64,000 bases of DNA from NCBI RefSeq assembly GCF_018143015.1, contig NC_054741.1, positions 46,120,548-46,184,547 on the forward strand, given 5' to 3'. The notes under the pieces were generated by a model, which saw only the letters and a program-made list of their open reading frames with translations, was not told the DNA's origin and did not search any database. Both the position numbers and the translations under genes were made by a program. The DNA comes from Lytechinus variegatus. Its lineage: Eukaryota > Echinodermata > Echinoidea > Temnopleuroida > Toxopneustidae. Numbering within the stretch: position 1 is the first letter of the stretch; every line of letters begins with the position of its first letter. Shown in pieces: positions 35,653 to 46,084 of this stretch.

Positions 35653-36602
35653 GTGAGTAAAATTAACATTTATTTGATTCATATAAACTGATTTTCTATG
35701 CTAAGATATTAAGATTCAACCGGGGATGTGTGTAATTCTTTCAGTGCACGACTATATATGCCTAAATTAGTCTGGACATGATGCATATGCATGTGCATAA
35801 CAATTATACAGGCATATAACCGCAAGTCTCGAGTCGTTTGGGCCCTGATGTTAAAAAAAATTCTACCAATAATGTAATTGGGGAAGGGGATATGGGTCGC
35901 TCTCTTTTCTATCGACGTACAGTATACTCAACCGCATTCAGAAAAGGCGATAGGATTTTTCATTTTCCAGCACATGGAGTCATCGATGTCTTTTTGGACA
36001 ACGAAATTTTTTTTTTTAATGCCGTTGATCGGCAAACATCCCTTAATATGGTAGGTTAGGCCTTCTATACTACTTCATAAAAAGTGGATTTTGTTTTATT
36101 CTGTCTTGGTTAGGTATCGTTAATTGGGGGGAAAAATAAGATGAAACGTTTTACTTCATTTTCTCGAGGTTGTGTATTTCTAAAGTTTCAATGAAAAAGA
36201 TACCAAGGGATATTGTATATCAAAGAGCAAATGTTACTTTATTATGTAACAAATAATGTACCGAAATTGGAATGCAAGTAGATTATTTTTATCTGGGAGG
36301 TTTAGTTGGTAGAGAGGTGGTCTAATAATAATCCGGGTTCGAAAGCCAGTCCGTGTGCTGAGGCCCTTGGGTAAGTCATTTGTCCGCATTACTAGCAGCA
36401 TGCACAGAGAAATGACACTGCCAAAGTTCTCACATCTATCCCATATTTATTTTAATTTCATGATGTTAGCTACATGCATAGCCAACACAAACATGTGGTA
36501 TAGATGCGATCATAATTTCAATAAAAATTTTCTGAAAGTAGCACATTTTTAGTTTTATTTTTAATTAACAATGAGACGTCGATTATCTCTTTTGATATCT
36601 AG
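35653..36602 (+). other. 5'UTR intron of TRIM copy 2
   Basis: The donor GTGAGTAAAA and the acceptor CTCTTTTGATATCTAG give a 950-bp intron ending 6 bases before ATG. It includes a conserved stretch CGCATTCAGAAAAGGCGATA (about 35,934-35,953) also found in copies 3 and 4, and the ancestral SINE. Confidence 0.65.
36290..36400 (+). mobile_element. tRNA-derived SINE in TRIM copy 2 intron
   Basis: TTTAGTTGGTAGAGAGGTGG (A-box) and CCGGGTTCGAAAGCC (B-box) are followed by the core GGCCCTTGGGTAAGTCATTT. Same insertion as at 29,090, 43,861 and 49,225. Confidence 0.7.
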
Positions 36603-36608
36603 AATCGG

Positions 36609-38141
36609 ATGAAAAAGATGGCTTCCTCGAAACAACTATCAGAGAGTCTAGAATGCCCCATCTGCCATGATCTACTTTCCAATCCTAAACTTCTGCCATG
36701 TTCACATTCTTTTTGCACAAGTTGTTTGACCGAACTTCACTCTTTTCAGCCAGCTGATTCCGCGTTAACTTGTCCAGTGTGTCGCCAAGATGCAAATGTT
36801 CCTGGAAATGATGTGAGTAACTTTCCAACAAATCTTATTGTCAAGTCCCTCGTCGAAGATTTCAAAAGAAGGTCTGATGCTAAGGCCGAGCGCATAAAAG
36901 GGGATGGAGAAATCGCCATTCAAACTTGTACGGTTTGTGACGGTGATGATCAAGACATTGCAACATACTATTGCCAGAACTGTTCAGAGTTCATTTGCGA
37001 AGACTGCTTGCAACACCACAATAGATACAAGCGGAATGCATGCCATGAGACTGTGAAAGTAATAGATATTATGGCGGGAGTTGTCAAAAAGAAATTCACA
37101 TGCCCTGAACATCCACAGGAACTGCAGCAGTTCGTGTGTACCACATGTCTGGTTCGAATCTGCTGCAGGTGCCGGGAGGTCGAACACAAGGAAGATCGAC
37201 ATGAAGTCATCGCGATTGCCATGTACGAAGAGAATCAACATGAGAAAATGGCAATTATGTTGGCGAAAATTGATGAAAGAGGTGTTGATATCAATAATTA
37301 CTTGTCTGTATTGCAGGAGACGGGTCAAAATGTAAAAAGTATGATTTCTCTACGACAGCACGAAATTGAAATTGCTTACGACACTGCAGAAGAACAATTG
37401 CGAAGGAGAAGAGATGAATTGCTCAATGAATGCAGTAACGATGGCAACAAATTCTATCAGGAATTGCAAGAAAAAGAAGAATGCATTAATACATTTCTAG
37501 TAGCTGTATCTGATAGGGCCTCGCTTGTGAACGATGGCCTGGGAAAACTTTATCAACCAGATCTATCACTCACTGATCATGCAGCACGATGGGGTGATCT
37601 TGAAAGTTTTCTCACGAATGAAGGCGTTTCCTCACTTCTCGCTCAGTCATCAAACATACGACAGCGTGCAGAATCTTTGACCTCCCGTATGGCGGCTCCT
37701 GCCATTGATCTTAACATTGGTACTGTTCTCGTCAAGGACTATCGGCTGGAAGGAGAACCAAAGAGTAATAATGCGATGGCAATAGCTCCGAGGAAAGGGG
37801 ATACTATCTTTAAGAAGGAAGCCTTTGATGACCTTGTTTCACATCCTTCTACGTCGACCAACATAACCTCCCAAGCAAAGCCCCCTTCCGACAGTCAAGC
37901 TCCTTATGAAAGTCCATTCGATCGTCTTGATCTTGAACTGGCTGAGCAAACAACACGACTCAATGAGCTTGAAAGGAGTCTCAAAGCAGAAACACTCTCC
38001 CCACTTCTTGCTCAGGCATCAAACGTAGTCCGCCGAGCAGAGTCGCTGGTTTTTCGTCCGACTCGTCCGGCTGATCATACCGTTGATCTTGGTACTGTTC
38101 AGGTCATGGATCAGCAACGAATTGAAGGATCCTGTTTGTGA
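36609..38141 (+). CDS. TRIM copy 2: chimeric RING/B-box/coiled-coil protein
   Basis: Likely TRIM-family E3 ubiquitin ligase, 510 residues in one exon. All eight RING ligands (C16-C58) are kept, as are B-box 1 (from C107) and B-box 2 (C165-H198). The coiled coil lies at about 200-310. Residues 1-443 are almost identical to copy 3 (type B). From residue 444 the sequence is type A, like copy 1 from its residue 321. The chimera therefore carries the same module of about 60 residues twice: a type-B version at about 319-385 (LTDHAARW..LLAQSSN..RAESL) and a type-A version at 444-503 (LAEQTTRL..LLAQASN..RAESL). The fusion is in frame. It ends EGSCL through the same tail frameshift as copy 1. A 9-nt insertion adds three residues near residue 485. 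It arose at the breakpoint of the 7.57-kb duplication; expression is unknown. Confidence 0.9.
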   Translation: MKKMASSKQLSESLECPICHDLLSNPKLLPCSHSFCTSCLTELHSFQPADSALTCPVCRQDANVPGNDVSNFPTNLIVKSLVEDFKRRSDAKAERIKGDGEIAIQTCTVCDGDDQDIATYYCQNCSEFICEDCLQHHNRYKRNACHETVKVIDIMAGVVKKKFTCPEHPQELQQFVCTTCLVRICCRCREVEHKEDRHEVIAIAMYEENQHEKMAIMLAKIDERGVDINNYLSVLQETGQNVKSMISLRQHEIEIAYDTAEEQLRRRRDELLNECSNDGNKFYQELQEKEECINTFLVAVSDRASLVNDGLGKLYQPDLSLTDHAARWGDLESFLTNEGVSSLLAQSSNIRQRAESLTSRMAAPAIDLNIGTVLVKDYRLEGEPKSNNAMAIAPRKGDTIFKKEAFDDLVSHPSTSTNITSQAKPPSDSQAPYESPFDRLDLELAEQTTRLNELERSLKAETLSPLLAQASNVVRRAESLVFRPTRPADHTVDLGTVQVMDQQRIEGSCL

Positions 38142-38494
38142 AGCGACCTGCGTTGCTCCAAAAATTCAGGACACTCCCGAAAAGAAAGACCTTTCATCAC
38201 ATTCTTCTATAGCTCAATTCATGATACCCGACAGAGATGATGACATTGGCATGATTGGTGACTTGTTTATTCGTGATTGTTATACCCGCATATATAACTG
38301 AACAACTGAAACGAGAAAACGTGTTTTCAGTTGACACGTCTGACCTTTCTGATACCATATCTGACACATCAGATATATCGTCGTGTCCGGAGAGTAACAG
38401 AAGTTCACAGCGTTCTTTTTTTGCAAATCTGAAGGCTCGATTACCACGATCTAGAAAAAAGACCAATCTTAAGTCCACAGTTCTCAGTAATTGA
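38126..38494 (+). pseudogene. Decayed C-terminal tail of TRIM copy 2
   Basis: Same abandoned tail as after copy 1, readable in shifted frames (ELKDPVCEATC, then SDLSDT and RSFFANLKARL). It has a 12-nt deletion after the EKKD segment that copy 1 lacks. From about 38,215 on it is identical to the copy 1 remnant by eye. Confidence 0.85.
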
Positions 38495-38535
38495 TTTTTT
38501 TTAATATTTTCGCTAAATTCCGAGGCGTTGTACAA

Positions 38536-38702
38536 CACAAATAGCGAATATTCTTATTCGTGCGATGGTGCAAGATTTCGCATTCGGTGAAAGAAAGAGA
38601 CACTCTATTCAACGAGGCGATAGCCGAGTTGAATAGAGTGTCTCTTTCTTCCACCTCATGCAAAATCTTGCACCATCGCACTCATGCCTATTCGCTATTT
38701 GT
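38536..38702. repeat. Palindromic MITE or hairpin in 3' flank of copy 2
   Basis: Identical to 30,962-31,128, with arms of about 77 nt and a 12-nt spacer. Duplicated with the unit. Confidence 0.9.
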
Positions 38703-38979
38703 AGTATTATAAGTGTTGGTGTTAAAAAGGCATCATCTAGACTGCTGCCACTGGCCAATGGCGAGATGCTATATGCATGGATGTGAATGGATAGTCTTTG
38801 CGTATGGCCGCGGAATGAGAGTGCTTACATGTGTTCTTATTGCATATGTGTTGCCAATTTGAGCATATCTGCATTTGGAAAACTAGACATGGCTATGACA
38901 CTTGGTTCCAATTTGGTTTCAACTGTCGAACTTGTTTACCTCGGATATCAGTTGAGACATTGTTTTCGCAAACTTAGTA

Positions 38980-38990
38980 AATAAAATAAA
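38980..38990 (+). terminator. Putative polyadenylation signal, TRIM copy 2
   Basis: Overlapping AATAAA hexamers, the duplicate of 31,406-31,416. Confidence 0.4.
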
Positions 38991-39786
38991 AATATATTAA
39001 GAAAAACGTTAATAATTGCTTCGGAGTAAAATATACATTTTTATAAAGATTAAATGAATGAATAAAGGTGAAAGTAGTCGACAGCATTATTTCTCGGATA
39101 TGCATGTACCACAACGGTTATAAACATTACATATAAATGCATAAAATCAACGAATTCTCTTATTAACATCTGTTTTTGGTAAATTAACAATTTGTTTTCC
39201 GTTTATCTGTATAAATTCATATCATCTTGATATCAGTAGGTATTTTATTTTTCGAGACGTCATCATGGTCACTGCTGCTGTTTCATGAAGGATGTATCGG
39301 ATCTTTGTTTAATCATCATGTATACTGTATAGGTAATTATAAAGTTCATAAAAATATGTATGATAACAGCTTAACATTCGGTATTCTTTTTTTATATCAT
39401 AATTCATGTGAAATTTAAAAATGGAATGCATTTAAAGTCGTATCCATCGAACAGTAGGCCTGTATGTGTGTATGTTGCGAGAGGGATGCTCATAAGTTTA
39501 TGAGTGTTGTGTGTTCGTGCATATCAGGTCCGAAGCCATGATGTTCTATGAGGGAGGTTCCGAATAAAAAAAAAGAGTTAACCCTTTGTAGTTCACGATT
39601 AGTTCCTTTACCTCCCGGGGCTGATCCAGCTTTCCCCAATGCGGGGGGTGGGGGATTTTCCTTACATTTTCCCCGATAAAAAACGAGTCGTGTATCTCAA
39701 GAAACAAATCAATGCAAGTGTGAAGATCGAATTGATCATTAACGACTGTTTAACATTATGAAGTGGGCAATTTCTTGTTACTTAAG

Positions 39787-40614
39787 GCGCTGTCACACCT
39801 TGGCGTTTTAGACAGCGTATGCCCGACGTATGAGGAATTTGGCAAATACGCTGGCGTACGTCGAATACGTTACGGGTAAGTTTTGCATACGTTAAGAGTA
39901 CGCTAAAACATGCTGGTATACGTCGTCATACGGCGAGGTCGTCGAAAATTTTTTTGTGCAAGCACAAAATTTTTCGACGTATGCCAGCGTATGGCTCATA
40001 CGTCCCGCATACGCGGGCCATAAGTTGTAGGCAAGTTACGCGATCGTTGATACACGTTGACACACGTTACTCGTAAGTTACTCATAAGTCGATGTACGTC
40101 GAGATAATGTCCAGCGTACCCTAAAACTTACTTCTAACCTATGAGTAACGTGCTTTGAACGTATGTGTAACTTAACTCCAACGTATATTGACGTATGAAG
40201 ACGTGCTCCGGACGACCACAAAACTTACTGAACGTGTTTATAACTTACAGCTACCGTATAATGGCGTATTGACAACGTTTATCATGTTTATAGGAATTGG
40301 TATATAAAGGTGGGGTTCACAGGAGTTTTCTTCGGCATGGCGGTGGTGTTGATAGGTGATGTATCGTGCAGTTATGATTTGAATAGTCGAGCGGCAGCCT
40401 TTTTATATGCTACGACACGTGTTCGTCAGCAATACGCTGCCGTGCGCTATGCGTAAGTTAGGCTATCGTAGGGCATAAGTTGTGTACGCCAGCAATACGC
40501 TAAGCATTCGTTGGAATACGTTACTTATAAGTTAACGAAGCGTTCGATATAAGTTACTAATACGTTATGTATACGTCCAACTCGTCATGAATACGCTAAG
40601 TATACTATGAGAAT
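39787..40614. mobile_element. Element rich in tacgtc/aagttac words, unit 2
   Basis: Duplicate of 32,213-33,040, differing at one base that I noticed (a C/T in GCTGCCGYGCGC). Confidence 0.5.
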
Positions 40615-40713
40615 AGCCAGAAAATAATCTCGACGTTGGTCAATAGTTTGCCAGGAGAGTTGATTTATCAATGCATTCCTGCTCGCAATTTGATAGTCAT
40701 AAATTCCAGATAC

Positions 40714-41024
40714 ACTATCTAGCAGCTCTGTTTTGCTATCTATTTAGGGGCAATTTGTAGGCTGCTGGACAGTTGCCCCAAACAAATTGCACAGGGTTGA
40801 ATTATGCATTTATACATGATATTTAGTACATGTGAACTCAGGAATTTACTCAACTTGCCTAAAGAGTAGATATTATAGGCAATCAATTTACATAATTCTC
40901 TTAGATATACCTTCCACTTCAGGTTTTCATCTATCACAATGCCTAAATACCTTATAGACTTTACCTGTTCAATCAGATCATTAGGCCCTATTAATGAAAT
41001 GTATCGAATGATCTTAATTTAATT
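40714..41024 (-). mobile_element. LINE reverse transcriptase fragment, unit 2
   Basis: Identical duplicate of 33,140-33,450, encoding the same IDENLKWKV to QPC segment on the minus strand. Confidence 0.8.
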
Positions 41025-41392
41025 AGTAAAGGTGACTCGGGCTTGCAATGACCTAATAACGTCTTCGTCATATTGCAGTTTTAATTTCTCTGGCAGTCTT
41101 GTATATGAAATGTAAATAAACGTTACCTTACATTTTCTGGCAAACTAGACAAATCATTTTGAGACATGAAACATCTTACGTGGCTTAAAGCTGCCAATCC
41201 TTTATACATGCCCAAAATGAACCCCCCCCCTAAAAAAAATCACTCATGCCAAGGTCACATAATACATCATGAATATTATAAGACTACAACATGCGGAGAT
41301 ATACAGCCTTCACAGGAGTATTGAAAATAAATAATGGAAAAACAAATATAAAGAGAAAAGGGATAACGGCCTGGAATCATTTGCGGGAAGCC

Positions 41393-41585
41393 CATTAGCG
41401 TACCTACGGGGGGGGGGCAGATTGCCCCCCCTGACGAGTCACAACCCATGCAAGGGATGTATCCCCCCTGACGAGCCACAAGTGGCCCGCTCCTTTGAAC
41501 TTGAAGACCCCTGTTTTTTGCTTGTTAATTTTTTTTGCAGACGAATTTGCCCCCCCCCCTTGGAAAATTCTATAGGTACGCCATT
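41393..41585. mobile_element. hAT-like MITE with 8-bp target duplication, unit 2
   Basis: Duplicate of 33,817-34,011. GGGAAGCC lies on both sides (41,385-41,392 and 41,586-41,593). Homopolymer lengths differ slightly from unit 1. Confidence 0.85.
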
Positions 41586-42458
41586 GGGAAGCCTCTTCAA
41601 TTTCAAGGTTGGCTTGTCCTATCGTCTTCAATTGTAAATAATCCTACGATTTATAACACGTTCTGATCAGTCTTAATTTGAATCTTTGATATTCCAAACC
41701 ATGTTCATTTTGTACAATATGTTATTTACCAAAATGCAGGACATGATCACTAGTGTCATGTTTCAGGCCCTACGCTATTTTAGTTACAAGCGACTTTAAT
41801 TAAACGACCCTTGGTCTTGTCTAAATGATTTTCTAAAATAATTATGTATGACAGAGGTACCTCACACAATGAACGAAAATTGGGTAACTCTATCAGATTA
41901 TCATGATTTTGTAATTGAAAGGATTAAGTAAGCAATACTATTTTGTTAGATTCTAACACGCATTTTAACACAAGCATTTCAATCGGCGCTTACCCAATGG
42001 TAAAGAAAAGGTCATGAAATCCTGTTATTTTCTTTATAATTATGATTGTTTGTTATACGATGTTGTTTAGTTAGGTTTTATTCAACTTTTTATAATTCAC
42101 TGTATTCCAAAATTCAATTTCGCATCTATTCTTATTTTAGTGTTAATTGAGAAGAAAAAATAAATCATGTATCAACCAAACGTGACTGCATTCTAAAACT
42201 GGTAGCATAAGCTCCCGATTCCACATTAGAAAAGAAAACGTTAGTGCACAAAATAATGCTGTGTGACGGTCAAAAACATCATTCACTCATACAGTCCCCT
42301 AAAATATATAGACAGACATTTCATTGTTATCACTGATAGATAGTAATCGCGTCTTCGAAGTAACAAAATTTTGAAATATATAAGATATGAGTAACATGCA
42401 ACGAAGTGACAACGAAAGTATACATGCATTTTCATATATTTGCATGTAGGATAAAAGA

Positions 42459-42572
42459 GCACTGTCGATTAAACGCCTTGCTCACGGGCGTAGGTGAAGT
42501 GGGGATCGAACCCCAGCCATTCAAATGTGTATTCAGGCGCCTTAAATCGCTCATCCACGGTGCCACCTCCAC
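42459..42572 (-). mobile_element. tRNA-derived SINE, unit 2
   Basis: Duplicate of 34,888-35,003, with the same A-box, B-box and core. Confidence 0.75.
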
Positions 42573-42779
42573 AATAAAGCAGACATGGCCGTGAATGATG
42601 GAAGCAAAGATATTACTAAATATGGTCTAAATCAATATGTTTCTCTTTATCTAACTACTAAGCTTTTTCTAATGACATTTTCTGCGCAAATCATTAACAA
42701 ATATCTGGAATTCCCCCCCCCCCCCGATAATCAAACTTTTCTGGGTGCAAAGGTACGTAATCACCGAGTCGTCCACAAG

Positions 42780-43233
42780 AAAATGGCGTCATGCAGAAAC
42801 CTTTAAGGTGAGCAGTCCGATAAAGCAAATTTGCAATGTTCTCAATTTAGTTGTTCTAACGGAAATACACAGCTAGTAAGCTGTTAAAATGAATGAAACT
42901 GGTATAGTTGTATTTTGCAAATGACTAATTATTATATTCGTACACTTACAATAAGATATTAGAGAGTTCAAAGTAACAGATTAATGTAAATAGTGAGTGA
43001 TTGCCACGTGAGGAAACATGTAGCCGGTAGAATTCGGGGATTTTTGTGTCGAGTACAGTCAATAGATATAGGAACACTGGGGCAATAAATTCATTATATT
43101 ACTGTTCCTGTTCTTTCAAATGGTTAAACTATTACAGGACAAGGGGAACTGAATGTTCGGGTGGTATCGTCGTCCTTTCCGGGATGCCTACAAATTCGTC
43201 TTCAATATCCTCTACAATATTCTCTAACACTGT
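42780..43233 (+). promoter_or_regulatory. Conserved upstream block and exon 1, TRIM copy 3
   Basis: Same blocks as copy 2, including the CACGTG E-box and the GTCCTTTCCGGGATGCCTAC exon. A 13-bp AAATTCATTATAT-like segment near 43,087 is present here and absent from copy 2. Donor GT|GTGAGT at 43,234. Confidence 0.6.
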
Positions 43234-44173
43234 GTGAGTAAAATTAACATTTATTTGATTCATATAAACTGATTTTCTATGCTAAGTTATTAAGATTCAG
43301 CCGGGGATGTGTGCAATTCTTTCAGTGCACGACTATATATGCCCACATTAGTCTGGACATGATGCATATGCATAACAATTATACAGGCATATAACCGCAA
43401 GTCTCGAGTCGTTTGGGCCCTGATGTTAAAAAAAATTCTACCAATAATGTAATTGGGGAAGGGGATATGGGTCGCTCTCTTTTCTATCGACGTACAGTAT
43501 ACTCAACCGCATTCAGAAAAGGCGATAGGATTTTTCATTTTCCAGCACATGGAGTCATCGATGTCTTTTTGGACAACGAAATTTTTTTTTAATGCCGTTG
43601 ATCGGCAAACATCCCTTAATATGGTAGGGTAGGCCTTCTATACTACTTCATAAAAAAGTGGATTTTTTTTATTCTGTCTTGGTTAGGTATCGTTAATTGG
43701 GGGGAAAAATAAGATGAAACGTTTTACTTCATTTTCTCGAGGTTGTGTATTTCTAAAGTTTCAATGAAAAAGATACCAAGGGATATTGTATATCAAAGAG
43801 TAAATTTTACTTTATTATGTAACAAATAATGTACCGAAATTGGAATGGCAAGTAGATTATTTTTATCTGGGAGGTTTAGTTGGTAGAGAGGTGGTCTAAT
43901 AATCCGGGTTCGAAAGCCAGTCCGTGTGCTGAGGCCCTTGGGTAAGTCATTTGTCCGCATTACTAGCAGCATGCACAGAGAAATGACACTGCCAAAGTTC
44001 TCACATCTATCCCATATTTATTTTAATTTCATGATGTTAGCTACATGCATAGCCAACACAAACATGAGGTATAGATGCGATCATAATTTCAATAAAAATT
44101 TTCTGAAAGTAGCACATTTTTAGTTTTATTTTTAATTAACAATGAGACGTCGATTATCTCTTTTGATATCTAG
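43234..44173 (+). other. 5'UTR intron of TRIM copy 3
   Basis: A 940-bp intron from GTGAGTAAAA to the acceptor CTCTTTTGATATCTAG, ending 6 bases before ATG. It carries the ancestral SINE at 43,861-43,970. Confidence 0.65.
43861..43970 (+). mobile_element. tRNA-derived SINE in TRIM copy 3 intron
   Basis: Same insertion as in copy 2, with A-box TTTAGTTGGTAGAGAGGTGG, B-box GGGTTCGAAAGCC and core GGCCCTTGGGTAAGTCATTT. Confidence 0.7.
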
Positions 44174-44179
44174 AATCGG

Positions 44180-45709
44180 ATGAAAAAGATGGCTTCCTCG
44201 AAACAACTATCAGAGAGTCTAGAATGCCCCATCTGCCATGATCTACTTTCCAATCCTAAACTTCTGCCATGTTCACATTCTTTTTGCACAAGTTGTTTGA
44301 CCGAACTTCACTCTTTTCAGCCAGCTGATTCCGCGTTAACTTGTCCAGTGTGTCGCCAAGATGCAAATGTTCCTGGAAATGATGTGAGTAACTTTCCAAC
44401 AAATCTTATTGTCAAGTCCCTCGTCGAAGATTTCAAAAGAAGGTCTGATGCTAAGGCCGAGCGCATAAAAGGGGATGGAGAAATCGCCATTCAAACTTGT
44501 ACGGTTTGTGACGGTGATGATCAAGACATTGCAACATACTATTGCCAAAACTGTTCAGAGTTCATTTGCGAAGACTGCTTGCAACACCACAATAGATACA
44601 AGCGGAATGCATGCCATGAGACTGTGAAAGTAATAGATATTATGGCGGGAGTTGTCAAAAAGAAATTCACATGCCCTGAACATCCACAGGAACTGCAGCA
44701 GTTCGTGTGTACCACATGTCTGGTTCGAATCTGCTGCAGGTGCCGGGAGGTCGAACACAAGGAAGATCGACATGAAGTCATCGCGATTGCCATGTACGAA
44801 GAGAATCAACATGAGAAAATGGCAATTATGTTGGCGAAAATTGATGAAAGAGGTGTTGATATCAATAATTACTTGTCTGTATTGCAGGAGACGGGTCAAA
44901 ATGTAAAAAGTATGATTTCTCAACGACAGCACGAAATTGAAATTGCTTACGACACTGCAGAAGAACAATTGCGAAGGAGAAGAGATGAATTGCTCAATGA
45001 ATGCAGTAACGATGGCAACAAATTCTATCAGGAATTGCAAGAAAAAGAAGAATGCATTAATACATTTCTAGTAGCTGTATCTGATAGGGCCTCGCTTGTG
45101 AACGATGGCCTGGGAAAACTTTATCAACCAGATCTATCACTCACTGATCATGCAGCACGATGGGGTGATCTTGAAAGTTTTCTCACGAATGAAGGCGTTT
45201 CCTCACTTCTCGCTCAGTCATCAAACATACGACAGCGTGCAGAATCTTTGACCTCCCGTATGGCGGCTCCTGCCATTGATCTTAACATTGGTACTGTTCT
45301 CGTCAAGGACTATCGGCTGGAAGGAGAACCAAAGAGTAATAATGCGATGGCAATAGCTCCGAGGAAAGGGGATACTATCTTTAAGAAGGAAGCCTTTGAT
45401 GACCTTGTTTCACATCCTTCTACGTCGACCAACATAACCTCCCAAGCAAAGCCCCCTTCCGACAGTCAAGCTCCTTATGAAAGTCCATACGATCGTCTTG
45501 ATCTTGAAACTCTAGAAAGGAAACTAGATGATTTACAGGCCAGCTTGAGTACCAATACGACTCCGACAAACAAAAGCCATTCTTTAAATGAAGAACTCGG
45601 ACGGACATCCGAGTGTCCGGATATTAACAGGGCAGGTGCTCGTTCTCGCTTTTCAAATCTCGTCGGACAATATAAGCGGAAGGCTCGTATCCCTACTTTT
45701 AAGTTCTGA
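44180..45709 (+). CDS. TRIM copy 3: type-B RING/B-box/coiled-coil protein
   Basis: Likely TRIM-family E3 ubiquitin ligase, 509 residues, one exon, intact. RING C16-C58 (C3HC4), B-box 1 from C107 and B-box 2 C165-H198 are complete; the coiled coil lies at about 200-310. The LTDHAARW to KDYRLEGE module (about 319-392) is the type-B version of the type-A LAEHTT module. The tail differs from copies 4 and 5: a Ser/Pro-rich linker, a short second heptad-like stretch (ETLERKLDDLQASL) and a basic C-terminus RFSNLVGQYKRKARIPTFKF. It is almost identical to copy 2 up to residue 443, with only L/Q and F/Y differences seen. It is the type-B parent at the right-hand duplication breakpoint. Its 3' flank is unrelated to those of the other copies. 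The RSRFSNL..KRKAR ending may correspond to RSFF.NLK in type A. Confidence 0.92.
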   Translation: MKKMASSKQLSESLECPICHDLLSNPKLLPCSHSFCTSCLTELHSFQPADSALTCPVCRQDANVPGNDVSNFPTNLIVKSLVEDFKRRSDAKAERIKGDGEIAIQTCTVCDGDDQDIATYYCQNCSEFICEDCLQHHNRYKRNACHETVKVIDIMAGVVKKKFTCPEHPQELQQFVCTTCLVRICCRCREVEHKEDRHEVIAIAMYEENQHEKMAIMLAKIDERGVDINNYLSVLQETGQNVKSMISQRQHEIEIAYDTAEEQLRRRRDELLNECSNDGNKFYQELQEKEECINTFLVAVSDRASLVNDGLGKLYQPDLSLTDHAARWGDLESFLTNEGVSSLLAQSSNIRQRAESLTSRMAAPAIDLNIGTVLVKDYRLEGEPKSNNAMAIAPRKGDTIFKKEAFDDLVSHPSTSTNITSQAKPPSDSQAPYESPYDRLDLETLERKLDDLQASLSTNTTPTNKSHSLNEELGRTSECPDINRAGARSRFSNLVGQYKRKARIPTFKF

Positions 45710-46084
45710 CTTGAACTCGACCATTGAGTAGATTCCCAGTTTTGAACTTGGATATCTTTTTGAAATCTTATAATAGTGTGTTGGACAACAGAGCCTTTTA
45801 GATATTTATGATGTTTTATATCCACGGAGGTCTACTACTCAATTAAAATATGTTGGGAAAAAAAACAGAAACTCCTGAATAATTGGAGGAGCAGATCTCT
45901 AACTCTTTTTTCGGAAGAATTACCGTTGTAAAATCACTTTCTTTGAGTCGAGTAATTCATCTTATGACAGAATGTGATCCCGCATATATATATCAAGAAA
46001 CTAAATAGATCAATTTTTAATTTCATTTTGAATTCTAAGGTTGAAAAGATGTACACTCACACAATAGCCAAGTAAAGGAGGATT
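45710..46084 (+). other. 3' flank of TRIM copy 3
   Basis: Not related by eye to the 3' flanks of copies 1, 2, 4 and 5. It contains a possible ATTAAA signal near 45,842. It leads into a LINE remnant. Confidence 0.45.

Larger units (their letters stand above)
30359..37937 (+). repeat. Segmental tandem duplication, unit 1
   Basis: This 7.58-kb unit runs from codon 321 of copy 1 to codon 443 of copy 2. It is repeated directly by 37,938-45,508. Both breakpoints fall inside TRIM coding sequence and in phase. Contents in order: copy 1 3' end, hairpin, tacg-rich element, LINE fragment, hAT MITE, SINE, copy 2 upstream region and most of copy 2. Confidence 0.95.
37938..45508 (+). repeat. Segmental tandem duplication, unit 2
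   Basis: Second unit of 7.57 kb, head to tail with 30,359-37,937. Its first 280 bp or so carry about eleven substitutions and three small indels against unit 1. The next 3 kb or more are almost identical. The stretch 41,870-44,150 is again more different, and most of the TRIM coding sequence is almost identical. Confidence 0.95.

Noticed and set aside
44555-45040. 161-residue antisense reading frame in TRIM copy 3
   Set aside because: It mirrors the sense coding sequence; similar antisense frames lie opposite the same part of every copy, as expected from shared codons, and it has no domain.
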